Shown piece by piece: positions 53,561-62,216 of a DNA stretch of 64,000 nt. The notes under the pieces were generated by a model. It saw nothing but the letters and a program-made list of their open reading frames with translations. It was not told the DNA's origin and did no database searches. The stretch spans positions 47,880 through 111,879 of the forward strand of contig DAOUQJ010000011.1 in assembly GCA_030625685.1 (NCBI GenBank). Direction: 5' to 3'. The position numbers and the translations under genes were made by a program. This DNA comes from Oscillospiraceae bacterium (GTDB lineage: Bacteria > Bacillota > Clostridia > Oscillospirales > Oscillospiraceae). The number at the start of each line of letters is the position of its first letter. Within the stretch, counting starts at the first letter, position 1.

Positions 53561-54703
53561 TTAGCGTACGCCCATTTCGCCAGCGATGATAATTCTTTGA
53601 ATTTCGTTTGTACCTTCGTAAATTTCAGTGATTTTAGCATCACGCATGAAACGTTCGAATGGATATTCGCGAGTATAACCAATACCACCTGCAAGTTGTA
53701 GACACATACGTGTTACTTCGTTAGCAGTTTTTGTAGCATAGTATTTAGCCATAGAAGCTTCTTTTACACAGTGTTCGTGATCTTGGTGCATTTGAGATGC
53801 ACGGTATACTAACAAACGAGCTGCATCAATTTCAGTTTGCATTTCAGCACATTTGAATTGTGTGTTTTGGAAAGAAGAAATTGAACGACCGAATTGTTTA
53901 CGAGCTTTGATAACAGGCATTAGTTCGTTCAAAGCACCTTGAGCGATACCTACACCTTGAGCTGCGATACTGATACGGCCACCGTCAAGAGTAGACATAG
54001 CAATTTTAAAGCCTTCGCCTAGTTTACCAAGTAGGTTTTCTTTTGGCACTTTAACGTCTTCGAAAACTAGTTCGTAAGTTGATGTACCATGGATACCCAT
54101 TTTCTTTTCTTTTGTGCCGAAGCTGAAGCCTTCCCAACCTTTTTCAACTAGGAAAGCAGAAATGCCTTTAGTACCTTTGTCTTTATCAGTCATAGCAAAT
54201 ACAAGGTATAGACCTGCATAGTAGCCGTTTGTGATAAATACTTTAGTACCATTTAGCAAGTAGTGATCGCCTTTGTCTTCAGCAACAGTTTTTGTACCAG
54301 CAGCATCAGAACCAGCGCCAGCTTCTGTTAGACCAAACGCACCTAGCATTTCACCGCTAGCCATTTTTGGTAGGTATTTTTGTTTTTGTTCTTCAGAACC
54401 GTATGTAAGTAGAGGCCATGTTACCAAGGAACCATGAACTTCAAACATACAACCTGTGCTTGCACAGTATTTGTTGAAAATCTCGTTTGCAGCTGTGTAT
54501 GAGTTGTAAGAAAGGCCAGCACCGCCATATTCTTCAGGGATGTACATGCCCATCATGCCCATTTCGGACAATTTTTCAAGAGTTTCAACAGGGAAACGTT
54601 CTTGTTCGTCCAATTCTGCTGCAAGAGGTTTTACTTCATTGACGCAAAAGTCTTCAAGCATGTCAATGATATCTTGCTCCATACTGTTAAATTTATAATC
54701 CAT
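53561..54703 (-). CDS. Acyl-CoA dehydrogenase (butyryl-CoA dehydrogenase-like)
   Basis: A 380-residue flavoenzyme with the family blocks MGMYIPEEYGGAGLSY, GAFGLTEAGAGSDAAGT (FAD/substrate), FGRSISSFQNTQF and the C-terminal catalytic Glu in IYEGTNEIQRIII. It belongs to the short-chain type that works with electron-transfer flavoprotein. With etfB-etfA immediately upstream it may form a Bcd-EtfAB flavin-bifurcating complex that reduces crotonyl-CoA and ferredoxin. Start 54703 follows AAAGGAAG; the longer upstream frame is rejected. No crt, hbd or thl gene is present here, so the exact acyl-CoA is open. Confidence 0.92.
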   Translation of the reverse strand: MDYKFNSMEQDIIDMLEDFCVNEVKPLAAELDEQERFPVETLEKLSEMGMMGMYIPEEYGGAGLSYNSYTAANEIFNKYCASTGCMFEVHGSLVTWPLLTYGSEEQKQKYLPKMASGEMLGAFGLTEAGAGSDAAGTKTVAEDKGDHYLLNGTKVFITNGYYAGLYLVFAMTDKDKGTKGISAFLVEKGWEGFSFGTKEKKMGIHGTSTYELVFEDVKVPKENLLGKLGEGFKIAMSTLDGGRISIAAQGVGIAQGALNELMPVIKARKQFGRSISSFQNTQFKCAEMQTEIDAARLLVYRASQMHQDHEHCVKEASMAKYYATKTANEVTRMCLQLAGGIGYTREYPFERFMRDAKITEIYEGTNEIQRIIIAGEMGVR

Positions 54704-54726
54704 AACAAACTTCCTTTCACGTGTTT

Positions 54727-54753
54727 GCAGTACACCCAAAATGGGTGTACTGC
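54727..54753 (-). other. Intergenic stem-loop between etfA and the dehydrogenase gene
   Basis: GCAGTACACCCA and TGGGTGTACTGC form a perfect 12-bp stem with a 3-base loop, without a T tail. It sits about 25 bases before the dehydrogenase start. It may be an mRNA processing or stabilising element rather than a terminator. Confidence 0.55.
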
Positions 54754-54821
54754 TACACAATAAATTAATAACAAGTAAAAGATATATCTTTAAGGTAAAC
54801 TACCTTATATCTACAACTTTA

Positions 54822-55844
54822 TTAGCCTTTGTTTTTATTAACTAGTTCAGTTAGTACAGGCAATACTTCAAACAAGTTGCCAACAACACCGAAGTCAGCT
54901 ACATTGAAGATTGGAGCATCAGCATCTTTGTTAACACAAACAATTGTATCAGAACCACTCATACCAGCCAAATGTTGGATTGCGCCAGAAATACCACAAG
55001 CAACATATAGTTTTGGTCCAACTGTTTTACCAGTTTGTCCAACTTGGTGAGCATGTGGAATCCAACCAGCGTCAACAGAAGCACGAGATGCACCAGTTAC
55101 GCCGCCCAATGCATTTGCAAGAGCACGAACAGGTTCGAATCCTTCAGGACCGCCTACACCACGACCACCGGATACGATAATTTCAGCACCTTCAAGGTCA
55201 ACTTTTTCAGCAGCTTCATCAGTAATAACTTCAAGAAGTTTAACTCTAACATCTTCTGCTGGGAATGCATAGTCGTCTTTCACGATTTCAGCTGTGCGGC
55301 TTTCGTCAGCTTCAGTCTTTTTGAAAACGCCAGGACGGCATGTGCCGATTTGTGGACGGTGATCAGGGCAAAGGATAGTAGCCATTAGGTTACCACCGAA
55401 TGCTGGACGAGTCCAAGCAACGTTGCCACTGTCATCTAGGTCAAGAGCAGTACAGTCAGCAGTTAGACCAGTTCTTACACGAGCTGCAACACGAGGACCT
55501 AGGTCACGGCCAAGGTTACTTGCGCCCATTAGAATACTTGTTGGGCAATCTTTTTCAATTAGGTGTACAAAAGCTGCTGTGTAAGCTTCAGTTGTGTAAT
55601 GATTATAAACTGGAGCGTCCAGAACGATAACTTTGTCAGCGCCATAAGCAACAGATTCTTTTACAGCTTCGTCACAGCCGTCGCCAATAACAACAGCAAC
55701 TAGTTTACCACCTTGTCCGTCAGCTAGACGACGGCCTGGGTTTAGCAATTCTAGTCCAACGTTTCTTGCTGCACCGTCTTTACCGTTTTGAGTTTCGATG
55801 AACACCCATAAATCTTTAGTTTTTGCTTCTAGTGGAAATCCCAT
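54822..55844 (-). CDS. etfA: Electron transfer flavoprotein alpha subunit
   Basis: The 340-residue subunit carries the FAD-binding C-terminal domain: [16 protein letters not shown], then [20 protein letters not shown] and [20 protein letters not shown] (split for length). It forms a heterodimer with EtfB and passes electrons between acyl-CoA dehydrogenase, ferredoxin and NADH in bifurcating systems. It lies between etfB (19-base gap) and the dehydrogenase gene. Confidence 0.95.
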   Translation of the reverse strand: MGFPLEAKTKDLWVFIETQNGKDGAARNVGLELLNPGRRLADGQGGKLVAVVIGDGCDEAVKESVAYGADKVIVLDAPVYNHYTTEAYTAAFVHLIEKDCPTSILMGASNLGRDLGPRVAARVRTGLTADCTALDLDDSGNVAWTRPAFGGNLMATILCPDHRPQIGTCRPGVFKKTEADESRTAEIVKDDYAFPAEDVRVKLLEVITDEAAEKVDLEGAEIIVSGGRGVGGPEGFEPVRALANALGGVTGASRASVDAGWIPHAHQVGQTGKTVGPKLYVACGISGAIQHLAGMSGSDTIVCVNKDADAPIFNVADFGVVGNLFEVLPVLTELVNKNKG

Positions 55845-55863
55845 TGTAATACTCCTCCCTTCC

Positions 55864-56667
55864 TTAAATAATATTTTTGTCTGCTAGCATTTCATATAGC
55901 TTTTTAGCAGAATCTTCGTTAGTTTCTTCTTTGATAACAATACCACCGGATTTAACAGGAGGTGTAAATGTTTTCTTAACTTTTGTTGGAGAACCTTTTA
56001 GACCAGCTTGAGTTGCGTCAACTTCAAAGTCTTCAGATGTCAAGTTGTCAATTTTCGCTTTGTTAGCAGCCATTTTAGTTTTAATAGTTGCATAACGTGG
56101 TTCATAATCAGGTTTTGTTACTGTGATAACAGCAGGAGTAGGAAGTTCAAGCATTTCAAAGCCGTCTTCTACTTCTTTTTTAACTTTTACTTTGCCTTCT
56201 TCTTCAGCAAATACTTCGAAAGCATAAGTAACTTGAGGATAATCTTTTTGTTCAGCAATTTCAGGACCAACTTGAGCAGTATCGCCGTCGATAGCTTGTT
56301 TACCACAGAAGATTAGGTCAAATTTGCCTTCAGTCTCTTCTAGTTTTGCAATAGCTTGAGACAAAATATAGCTTGTAGCCAATGTGTCAGAACCGCCGAA
56401 TTTACGGTCAGTTACCAAGAATGCTTTGTCGCCACCTACAGATAGGCATTCTTTCAAAGCTACTTTAGCTTGTTCAGGACCCATGGAGATAACTACAATT
56501 TTGCTGTCAGGATTTTTGTCCTTAACACGAGCTGCACATTCTAGTGCGTAAGCGTCAAATGGATTGACGATGCTTGGAACGCCGTCACGAATCAGGGTGT
56601 TTGTTTCAGGATTGATTTTGATCTCTGTCGTGTCCGGCACTTGTTTGATACAAACAAGCATGTTCAT
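55864..56667 (-). CDS. etfB: Electron transfer flavoprotein beta subunit
   Basis: A 267-residue subunit starting MNMLVCIKQVPDTTEIKI, with the nucleotide-binding segment FCGKQAIDGDTAQVGPEIA and the AMP/FAD loop. It ends with a KLYEMLADKN helix. The layout VTDRKFGGSDTLATSYIL resembles bifurcating ETFs of Clostridia, where this subunit binds the bifurcating FAD. The start at 56667 follows GGGGGA. It is the first gene of the etfB-etfA-acd operon. Confidence 0.95.
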   Translation of the reverse strand: MNMLVCIKQVPDTTEIKINPETNTLIRDGVPSIVNPFDAYALECAARVKDKNPDSKIVVISMGPEQAKVALKECLSVGGDKAFLVTDRKFGGSDTLATSYILSQAIAKLEETEGKFDLIFCGKQAIDGDTAQVGPEIAEQKDYPQVTYAFEVFAEEEGKVKVKKEVEDGFEMLELPTPAVITVTKPDYEPRYATIKTKMAANKAKIDNLTSEDFEVDATQAGLKGSPTKVKKTFTPPVKSGGIVIKEETNEDSAKKLYEMLADKNII

Positions 56668-56845
56668 TTCTGATTTCCCCCTATTATTGAGTAGTATAAT
56701 TTTGATATCTCGGCTCATGTCAACTCTCCGAAAAGAATGCCAGAAAAACCGTTTTATCCTTTTTTTAAATGCGAAATTTAGTTAAATTCCACATTTGTCA
56801 GAAACAAAAGCATCTCTGCTTTGGTTTCATCTCATAGCAAGTGGT

Positions 56846-56854
56846 ATTATATCA
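56846..56854 (-). promoter_or_regulatory. Extended -10 promoter of etfBA operon
   Basis: TGATATAAT on the minus strand gives TGn plus TATAAT, an extended -10 element. A TTGACT lies 22 bases further upstream, too far for a normal -35. This implies a leader of about 170 bases before etfB in which I see no named element. Confidence 0.45.
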
Positions 56855-57005
56855 AAACCTATGAAAAAATACAAGTCAATTCTCTTATCACACCCCATAT
56901 AATATTAAACAATTATAAAGGTCATAATCTAAAGAAATTTGTCGCATTCTCACAATAAGTGCTTAAGCGTTTCAAAAAACACCATTACTTGTCAATATCT
57001 TCAAT

Positions 57006-58220
57006 TTATTCATCAAAAAAGCTCTGATGAATTACTTGTACTGCACGTTCTGCCTCTGATTCATCAAGCAAAACTGAGACTTTAATCTCGCTCGTAGAAA
57101 TCATTCTGATATTGATATCTGCCTCATATAGAGCTTGGAACATTTGTGATGCGACGCCTGGATTGTCAATCATACCTGCACCAACAATGGAAATTTTGGC
57201 CAAATTAAACGACAAATCAATGCGTTTAAATCCAATGACACTCTTATGCTCTTCCAAAATTTCTTTCGCTTTTTCTGCATCATCTCGTTTCACTGTAAAA
57301 CTAATATCTTTCGTATTATCTCTTCCAATGGATTGCAAAATAATATCTACATTAATATTTGCTTTAGATAATAGAGAAAAAACCTTATATGCTATACCAG
57401 GACGGTCTTCTAACTCCACAAGAGCAATACGCCCTACATTTTTGTCTTTTGCAACTCCTACTACATGTGTCTTTTCCATTGGTTTGACTACCTCCTTAAC
57501 TTGTGTTCCAGGCTTATTCGCAAAGCTAGAAAGAACCTCTAATTTCACTTGATACTTTTTTGCCATTTCAACTGAACGATTATGCAGAACTTGTGCACCA
57601 AGACTTGCAAGTTCTAACATTTCGTCATATGTAATCTCATCCAGTTTTTTAGCATTTTCTACTAAGCGGGGATCAGCTGTATAAACACCTTCTACATCAG
57701 TATAGATTTGACATAAATCAGCCTTAAGCGCTGCCGCCATAGCCACAGCAGATGTATCTGATCCTCCTCTACCCAAAGTAGTTACATCATCATATTTATT
57801 GATTCCTTGAAACCCTGTTACGATCACAATTGAATTATTTCGATCAATTTCAGTTTGAATGCGTTCCGTATCAATTTTCTTAATTCGCGCGTCACTATAC
57901 GCACGATTAGTGTGAATACCTGCCTGCCAACCTGTTAAGGAAATCACAGGATATCCCATTTTCTCAATCGCCATTGCACAAAGTGAGCATGATATTTGCT
58001 CGCCTGTTGACAAAAGCATATCCATTTCACGTTTGGATGCTTTTGGATTGATTTCTAGCGCTTTGGAAATCAAGTCATCCGTAGTATCTCCTTGTGCTGA
58101 CAAAATAGCAACCACACTATTTCCTGCCTCACGCGTTTCTGTAATAATCCGTGCAACATTTCGAATCCGATCTGCATTGGCAACGGAACTACCTCCAAAT
58201 TTTTGTACAATCAACGCCAT
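57006..58220 (-). CDS. lysC: Aspartate kinase
   Basis: A 404-residue aspartokinase with the kinase N-terminus VQKFGGSSVANADRIRN, the ATP-binding TLGRGGSDTSAVAMAAAL and two C-terminal ACT domains (about 265-330 and 345-404, with SIVGAGMIDNPGVASQMF). It catalyses the first step of the aspartate pathway leading to lysine, threonine, methionine and isoleucine. The ACT domains imply feedback inhibition by an end product. It is last in the ACT-hom-lysC operon. Confidence 0.96.
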   Translation of the reverse strand: MALIVQKFGGSSVANADRIRNVARIITETREAGNSVVAILSAQGDTTDDLISKALEINPKASKREMDMLLSTGEQISCSLCAMAIEKMGYPVISLTGWQAGIHTNRAYSDARIKKIDTERIQTEIDRNNSIVIVTGFQGINKYDDVTTLGRGGSDTSAVAMAAALKADLCQIYTDVEGVYTADPRLVENAKKLDEITYDEMLELASLGAQVLHNRSVEMAKKYQVKLEVLSSFANKPGTQVKEVVKPMEKTHVVGVAKDKNVGRIALVELEDRPGIAYKVFSLLSKANINVDIILQSIGRDNTKDISFTVKRDDAEKAKEILEEHKSVIGFKRIDLSFNLAKISIVGAGMIDNPGVASQMFQALYEADINIRMISTSEIKVSVLLDESEAERAVQVIHQSFFDE

Positions 58221-58268
58221 ATCTAATGAAAGCCCCCTGTTTTCATATGAATTAACTAAACTATTTAA

Positions 58269-59462
58269 CTAATCTAAAACACGTATTATAGATAATACCT
58301 TTTTACCTTCCAATTGCGCATCTACCTCAGGCCTTGTCATAGGTAAAGTGAAATATGCATTCTCTGCAAAATTTTCATTAGCTGTTTCAATTTTCTCTGC
58401 ATTATCCAGCGTATCCTCTAGCAATCGAACATACCAAACATTGGACAGCGTATCTACTGAAACAGTACCTTCCAATCTAGGTTCGCTCCACAAGCGATAC
58501 GCACTACGCTCCATTTGACGTGCAATCGCAATCACATCAGCTACTACTGCACTCGCCGTTGGCAATTTCCCAGCTCCTTGCCCATAAAACATAACATCTC
58601 CTGTAGCAGTGCCTTTGATTGTAACGGCATTAAATACACCTTCTACTGAAGACAATGGATTTTCGTTCTTCACAAAATGAGGTTCAACGTAAGCGCAAAT
58701 TGTGCCATCTTGATTATGTATCGCTCTGCCAAGCAGTTTGATTTTATGAGCAGTTGCTTCAGCATATGCTACATCTTCCAAAGTCACATTACTAATTCCA
58801 GTTGTTTTTACCTGTTCTGGTAATACATGAAACCCAAAAGCAATGGATGCCAAAATACAAATTTTTCTACAAGCATCAAAACCTTCAACGTCAGCTGTTG
58901 GATCTTGTTCTGCAAAACCTTTTTCTTGAGCTTCTTTTAATGCATCTTCAAAGCTCAATCCAGCATCAATCATTCTTGAGAAAATATAGTTTGTCGTACC
59001 ATTTAAAATTCCACAAATCTCTAAAATCTCATTTGCTGCCATGCATTCACTAAGTGGTCTTAAAACTGGAATGCCGCCTCCGACGCTAGCTTCAAACAAA
59101 TATATTGCATTGTTCTCTTTCGCCATTTGAAGCAATCTTGAGCCATGTTTCGCAACCACTTCTTTATTTGAAGTCACAACGCTCTTACCAGCTTTCAGTG
59201 CTCTCTCAGTAAATTCCAAAGCAACACCTGCGCCCCCAATTGCTTCGACGACTATATCAATTTCAGGATCATTTTCAATCACAGAAAAATCTTTAACAAA
59301 ACAGCTCGCAAATGGACTTTCAGAAAAATCTCTGATATCCAGGATATACTTTAGTTCAACTAAATCATCTGCTTTTTTGGTTTGACCTTCTCCAGTTCCA
59401 GTAAGGAGCTCAACAGCACCTGAACCCACAACTCCATAACCTAACACCGCAACATTAACCAT
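58269..59462 (-). CDS. hom: Homoserine dehydrogenase
   Basis: A 397-residue enzyme with the NAD(P) Rossmann start VNVAVLGYGVVGSGAVELL, the catalytic region ICGILNGTTNYIFSRMI and GFDACRKICILASIAFG. It reduces aspartate semialdehyde to homoserine. It lacks the typical C-terminal ACT domain of longer homologues (about 430 residues) but is otherwise complete. A separate ACT protein is encoded just upstream and may supply allosteric control. lysC follows. Confidence 0.96.
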   Translation of the reverse strand: MVNVAVLGYGVVGSGAVELLTGTGEGQTKKADDLVELKYILDIRDFSESPFASCFVKDFSVIENDPEIDIVVEAIGGAGVALEFTERALKAGKSVVTSNKEVVAKHGSRLLQMAKENNAIYLFEASVGGGIPVLRPLSECMAANEILEICGILNGTTNYIFSRMIDAGLSFEDALKEAQEKGFAEQDPTADVEGFDACRKICILASIAFGFHVLPEQVKTTGISNVTLEDVAYAEATAHKIKLLGRAIHNQDGTICAYVEPHFVKNENPLSSVEGVFNAVTIKGTATGDVMFYGQGAGKLPTASAVVADVIAIARQMERSAYRLWSEPRLEGTVSVDTLSNVWYVRLLEDTLDNAEKIETANENFAENAYFTLPMTRPEVDAQLEGKKVLSIIRVLD

Positions 59463-59513
59463 ACTCCACTCTTCCTCTCACAAAATCATTTCAAATAAAA
59501 CTAGCCAAAAATA

Positions 59514-59954
59514 TCATCCTGCCAAAAATTCACTTTTAAGCACACCTTTTTGCAGTGAAATACCTTCTAACAATTCATGAATAGAAACTTGCATATTTGA
59601 TGTTTCCAAACTGATGCTCACAACTGCTGAGCCACTGAGAGGGATGCCTTGGTTGATGGTTAACACATTTCCTCCACAATCTGCAATTGAATTCAGCACG
59701 GCTGATAAAATACCAGGTTCATCTTTTATTATCATTTGAAAAGTAATAATACGACCATGTAACATATCTTGAAACGGACGAACAACGTCTTTATATTTAT
59801 AATATGCACTTCGACTAATTCCCATTAGCTTCACTGCCTGATTCACAGTTTTTGCCTCTCCAATATCCAATAATCGTTTTGCTTCAACTACTTTATGAAA
59901 AATCTCAGGTAACGCTGAGGCTTCAACTATATAATAGTATATTGACTTTGACAT
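59514..59954 (-). CDS. ACT domain regulatory protein (PheB/UPF0735-like)
   Basis: The 146-residue protein has an N-terminal helix-turn-helix-like part (AKTVNQAVKLMGISRSAYYKYKDVV, given in pieces: residues about 34-58) and a C-terminal ACT domain (TFQMIIKDEPGILSAVLNSI). It belongs to the UPF0735/PheB group, found ahead of hom in many Firmicutes. It could sense an amino acid and regulate either HSD activity or the operon, but no mechanism is established. Confidence 0.9.
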   Translation of the reverse strand: MSKSIYYYIVEASALPEIFHKVVEAKRLLDIGEAKTVNQAVKLMGISRSAYYKYKDVVRPFQDMLHGRIITFQMIIKDEPGILSAVLNSIADCGGNVLTINQGIPLSGSAVVSISLETSNMQVSIHELLEGISLQKGVLKSEFLAG

Positions 59955-59996
59955 TCAAAATACACCGCCCTCAAGGTGTCCATTGTACATGGGCAT
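59955..59996 (-). CDS. Candidate 13-codon upstream ORF
   Basis: In the leader of the ACT-hom-lysC operon, ATG 59996 begins a 13-residue frame (MPMYNGHLEGGVF) whose TGA directly abuts the ATG of the ACT gene. The ACT gene's ribosome binding site lies inside it. No run of regulatory Thr, Ile or Lys codons is present. Translation is unproven. Confidence 0.3.
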   Translation of the reverse strand: MPMYNGHLEGGVF

Positions 59997-60016
59997 TTGT
60001 TTTTACATTGAGGTAT

Positions 60017-60045
60017 ATTCTAGCACAAATCATTCTGAATCGCAA
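60017..60045 (-). promoter_or_regulatory. Predicted promoter of ACT-hom-lysC
   Basis: TTGCGA (60040-60045) and TAGAAT (60017-60022) with 17-base spacing on the minus strand, about 65 bases before the ACT gene. Confidence 0.6.
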
Positions 60046-60261
60046 CACAGAATATGACCTTTTGCTCAAAAGTTAGACAAAGCAAATATATTCTATGTTA
60101 TATCAAATTTATTGTCTATTTTCCCTTGATTTGTTGGTTATATTTCTTAACTCAAACTATTATAAGAAGATATTTTACGATTAATGGTGGTTGTATTGCT
60201 CTTCAAGTATATGTTATAATGATTCTGGACAATAATTTTACAGTGAAGGAGTTTGTTCCTC

Positions 60262-60720
60262 GTGGCTGTACAAACGAAAAACATAGCAAAGAACAGCAAA
60301 GCATTTCACGATTATTTTGTTGAAGATCGCTTCGAAGCTGGCATAGAACTTGTCGGAACTGAAGTAAAATCCATCCGTTCAGGTGGTGTCAATCTAAAAG
60401 ACTCGTTTTGTTCTATTAAGGATGGACAAATATTCGTCGTAGGTATGCATATTAGTCCATACGAAAAAGGTAATATTTTTAATAAAGACCCTCGAAGAAT
60501 ACGTAAACTCTTAATGCATAAAAAAGAGATTTTGCGCTTACACGCTAATGTACAGCAAGATAGTTTTACATTGATCCCTTTACGACTATATTTTAAAGGC
60601 CCTCATGTAAAAGTTGAAATTGGGTTATGCAAAGGTAAAAAACTGCACGACAAACGAGCAAGTGAAGCAAAGAAAGATGCCAAACGAGAAATGGAACGAG
60701 CAATTAAACAACAATACTAA
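60262..60720 (+). CDS. smpB: SsrA-binding protein SmpB
   Basis: A 152-residue RNA-binding protein with [39 protein letters not shown] and the basic C-terminal tail that enters the ribosomal decoding centre ([15 protein letters not shown]). It carries tmRNA to stalled ribosomes. GTG 60262 is chosen as start, with AAGGAG 10 bases upstream. It stands two genes before ssrA, making a compact trans-translation locus. Confidence 0.97.
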   Translation: MAVQTKNIAKNSKAFHDYFVEDRFEAGIELVGTEVKSIRSGGVNLKDSFCSIKDGQIFVVGMHISPYEKGNIFNKDPRRIRKLLMHKKEILRLHANVQQDSFTLIPLRLYFKGPHVKVEIGLCKGKKLHDKRASEAKKDAKREMERAIKQQY

Positions 60721-60754
60721 ACTAAAGAAATTAAACCATAAAGGAGTATTATTT

Positions 60755-61279
60755 ATGTCCAGTAAAAATCCAATCGTTACTATTGAAATGGAATCCGGTG
60801 GTAAGATCATCGCTGAACTTTATCCAGAAGTAGCACCCAATACTGTCAATAACTTCATCTCCCTTATCAAACAAGGATATTATGACAATCTAATTTTCCA
60901 TCGTGTAATTCCTGGATTTATGATTCAAGGCGGTTGTCCACAAGGAATCGGAATTGGCGGTCCTGGTTATCATATTCCAGGTGAATTTACCATGAATGGC
61001 TTTCAAAATGATTTAGTACATGATCGTGGTGTTTTATCTATGGCACGTGCAATGGATCCTGACTCAGCTGGTAGCCAGTTTTTCATTATGGTTGAAAAGT
61101 CACCGCATTTAGATGGACAATATGCAAGTTTTGGAAAAGTACTAGAAGGCATGGAAGTTGCAGATCAAATCGTTTCTTCCAAACGCAACTCTCAAGACCG
61201 TCCACTTGAGGACCAAAAAATCAAAACTGTTACTGTGGAAACTTTTGACGTTGATTATCCTACACCAACTATGTTATAA
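60755..61279 (+). CDS. Cyclophilin-type peptidyl-prolyl cis-trans isomerase
   Basis: The 174-residue cyclophilin has IFHRVIPGFMIQGG, the active-site Arg and the block GVLSMARAMDPDSAGSQFFI, and ends with a cytoplasmic tail, with no signal peptide. It catalyses proline isomerisation in proteins. AAAGGAG lies 10 bases upstream of the start. Its 3' end contains the predicted ssrA promoter. Confidence 0.95.
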   Translation: MSSKNPIVTIEMESGGKIIAELYPEVAPNTVNNFISLIKQGYYDNLIFHRVIPGFMIQGGCPQGIGIGGPGYHIPGEFTMNGFQNDLVHDRGVLSMARAMDPDSAGSQFFIMVEKSPHLDGQYASFGKVLEGMEVADQIVSSKRNSQDRPLEDQKIKTVTVETFDVDYPTPTML

Positions 61280-61280
61280 T
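61251..61280 (+). promoter_or_regulatory. Predicted ssrA promoter
   Basis: TTGATT (61251-61256) and TATAAT (61275-61280) are spaced by 18 bases; the -10 box overlaps the stop codon of the cyclophilin gene. Confidence 0.6.
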
Positions 61281-61330
61281 AATCATAGTATATAGCACTC
61301 ATAGAGACCGTCACACGGCGGTCTATCTAT

Positions 61331-61678
61331 GGGGGCGTACTGGTTTCGACGGGGATGTGGAACTGTGAATAGCGGGTGGATGCGCCCAGCATCCTAAAAA
61401 TGGGCAACTTAAAAATTAAAGAACAACGACAACGTAGTTCTCGCCGCTGCTTAAAGCGGTCGTCTAGCTCAGAAGGACCACGAGCTGAGTTTAGGCGTGA
61501 AATGAGTGGTGCACGTGACTGTGATAAGCTTTGCTCACAGCATGAATAATGAAGCTACTAAGCGGTATAGCATGACGTTTATGCGATATCGTAAGGGAAT
61601 GTAAATTAACGTCTGCACCCGGAGAGGTTTACAGGAAAATATTTTCGGACAGGGGTTCAACTCCCCTCGCCTCCACCA
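61331..61678 (+). ncRNA. ssrA: tmRNA (SsrA)
   Basis: The 5' end GGGGGCG (61331-61337) pairs with CGCCTCC (61668-61674) and is followed by A and CCA, forming the tRNA-like acceptor. The T arm GGGGTTCAACTCCCC precedes it. The tag reading frame runs through AAC GAC AAC GTA GTT CTC GCC GCT GCT and ends at TAA 61452-61454, giving a degradation tag ending NDNVVLAAA. Length about 348 bases is normal. tmRNA with SmpB rescues stalled ribosomes and tags unfinished proteins for proteases such as ClpXP and Lon, also encoded here. Confidence 0.96.
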
Positions 61679-61685
61679 AAACAAG

Positions 61686-61718
61686 AAGCTTGCAATCACA
61701 ACGGTTGCAAGCTTTTTT
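61686..61718 (+). terminator. ssrA terminator
   Basis: AAGCTTGCAA and TTGCAAGCTT form a perfect 10-bp stem with a 9-base loop, followed by TTTT, starting 8 bases after the mature tmRNA end. Confidence 0.9.
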
Positions 61719-61864
61719 CCTTATATATCAACGGTTTCAAGCGTTTTACATTACTTTTTATGTGTAACGCTCTACATATAAAATATACCGAAATATATGC
61801 TAATTTGCACCCGAAATGCACCCGTTATTTCACACGACTTTTCACACGAAAGGACTCACCCATC

Positions 61865-61978
61865 ATGCGACCAAGAATTATTGAAAATATGAACGATTGG
61901 AAGATACTAAAAACTGCTCTAAAAGAAAAAGGATATAGGTCTTGGCAATATCAATATGATAAGTCATTTTTTATTTGA
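61865..61978 (+). pseudogene. Truncated small ORF (37 aa) of an integrated element
   Basis: From ATG 61865, with AAAGGA upstream at about 10-base spacing, the frame encodes 37 residues (MRPRIIENMNDWKILKTALK, then EKGYRSWQYQYDKSFFI). The start region and binding site look real, but the frame stops abruptly and the residues after the stop show no continuation in any frame that I recognise, so it is likely a truncated copy of a small element-borne gene. Confidence 0.35.
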
Positions 61979-62106
61979 CTAAAATCTAAATCAACATACG
62001 AAACGAGGTTAGTATCAGTAGCGCGGAAGCGCTTTAGTTACAACGCTGAAAAATAGTAGGCATGAAGGAAAGAAAAAGGAAAGAGAATACCATTCGAGCT
62101 TCTGAC

Positions 62107-62145
62107 TGTAAAGAAAAACCTCCACCATATATATTAAGGTGGAGG
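62107..62145 (-). terminator. Terminator of kelch gene
   Basis: CCTCCACC and GGTGGAGG form a perfect 8-bp stem with an 11-base loop; in the minus direction it is followed by TTTTTCTTT. Confidence 0.8.
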
Positions 62146-62216
62146 TAATTTGATGTTATGCGGATTTTTTTTGTAAATACAAAGCATGGTTATCTAATAT
62201 AATTTTCACTCTATAA

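Larger units (their letters stand above)
61679..62216. other. Post-ssrA junction region of a putative integrated element
   Basis: After the ssrA terminator no intact gene is seen for about 500 bases. It holds short direct repeats (two TGCACCCG and two TTCACACGA, 61806-61850), a truncated small ORF and the terminator of the kelch gene. Such a stretch is what remains when an element has inserted at the 3' end of ssrA. Confidence 0.45.

Noticed and set aside
56719..57005. Regulatory RNA in the etfB leader
   Set aside because: A long leader is implied by the promoter, but no conserved motif or strong hairpin is visible by eye.
61331..61678. A short ORF inside tmRNA as a separate small gene
   Set aside because: It is the proteolysis-tag frame of ssrA, explained by the tmRNA.
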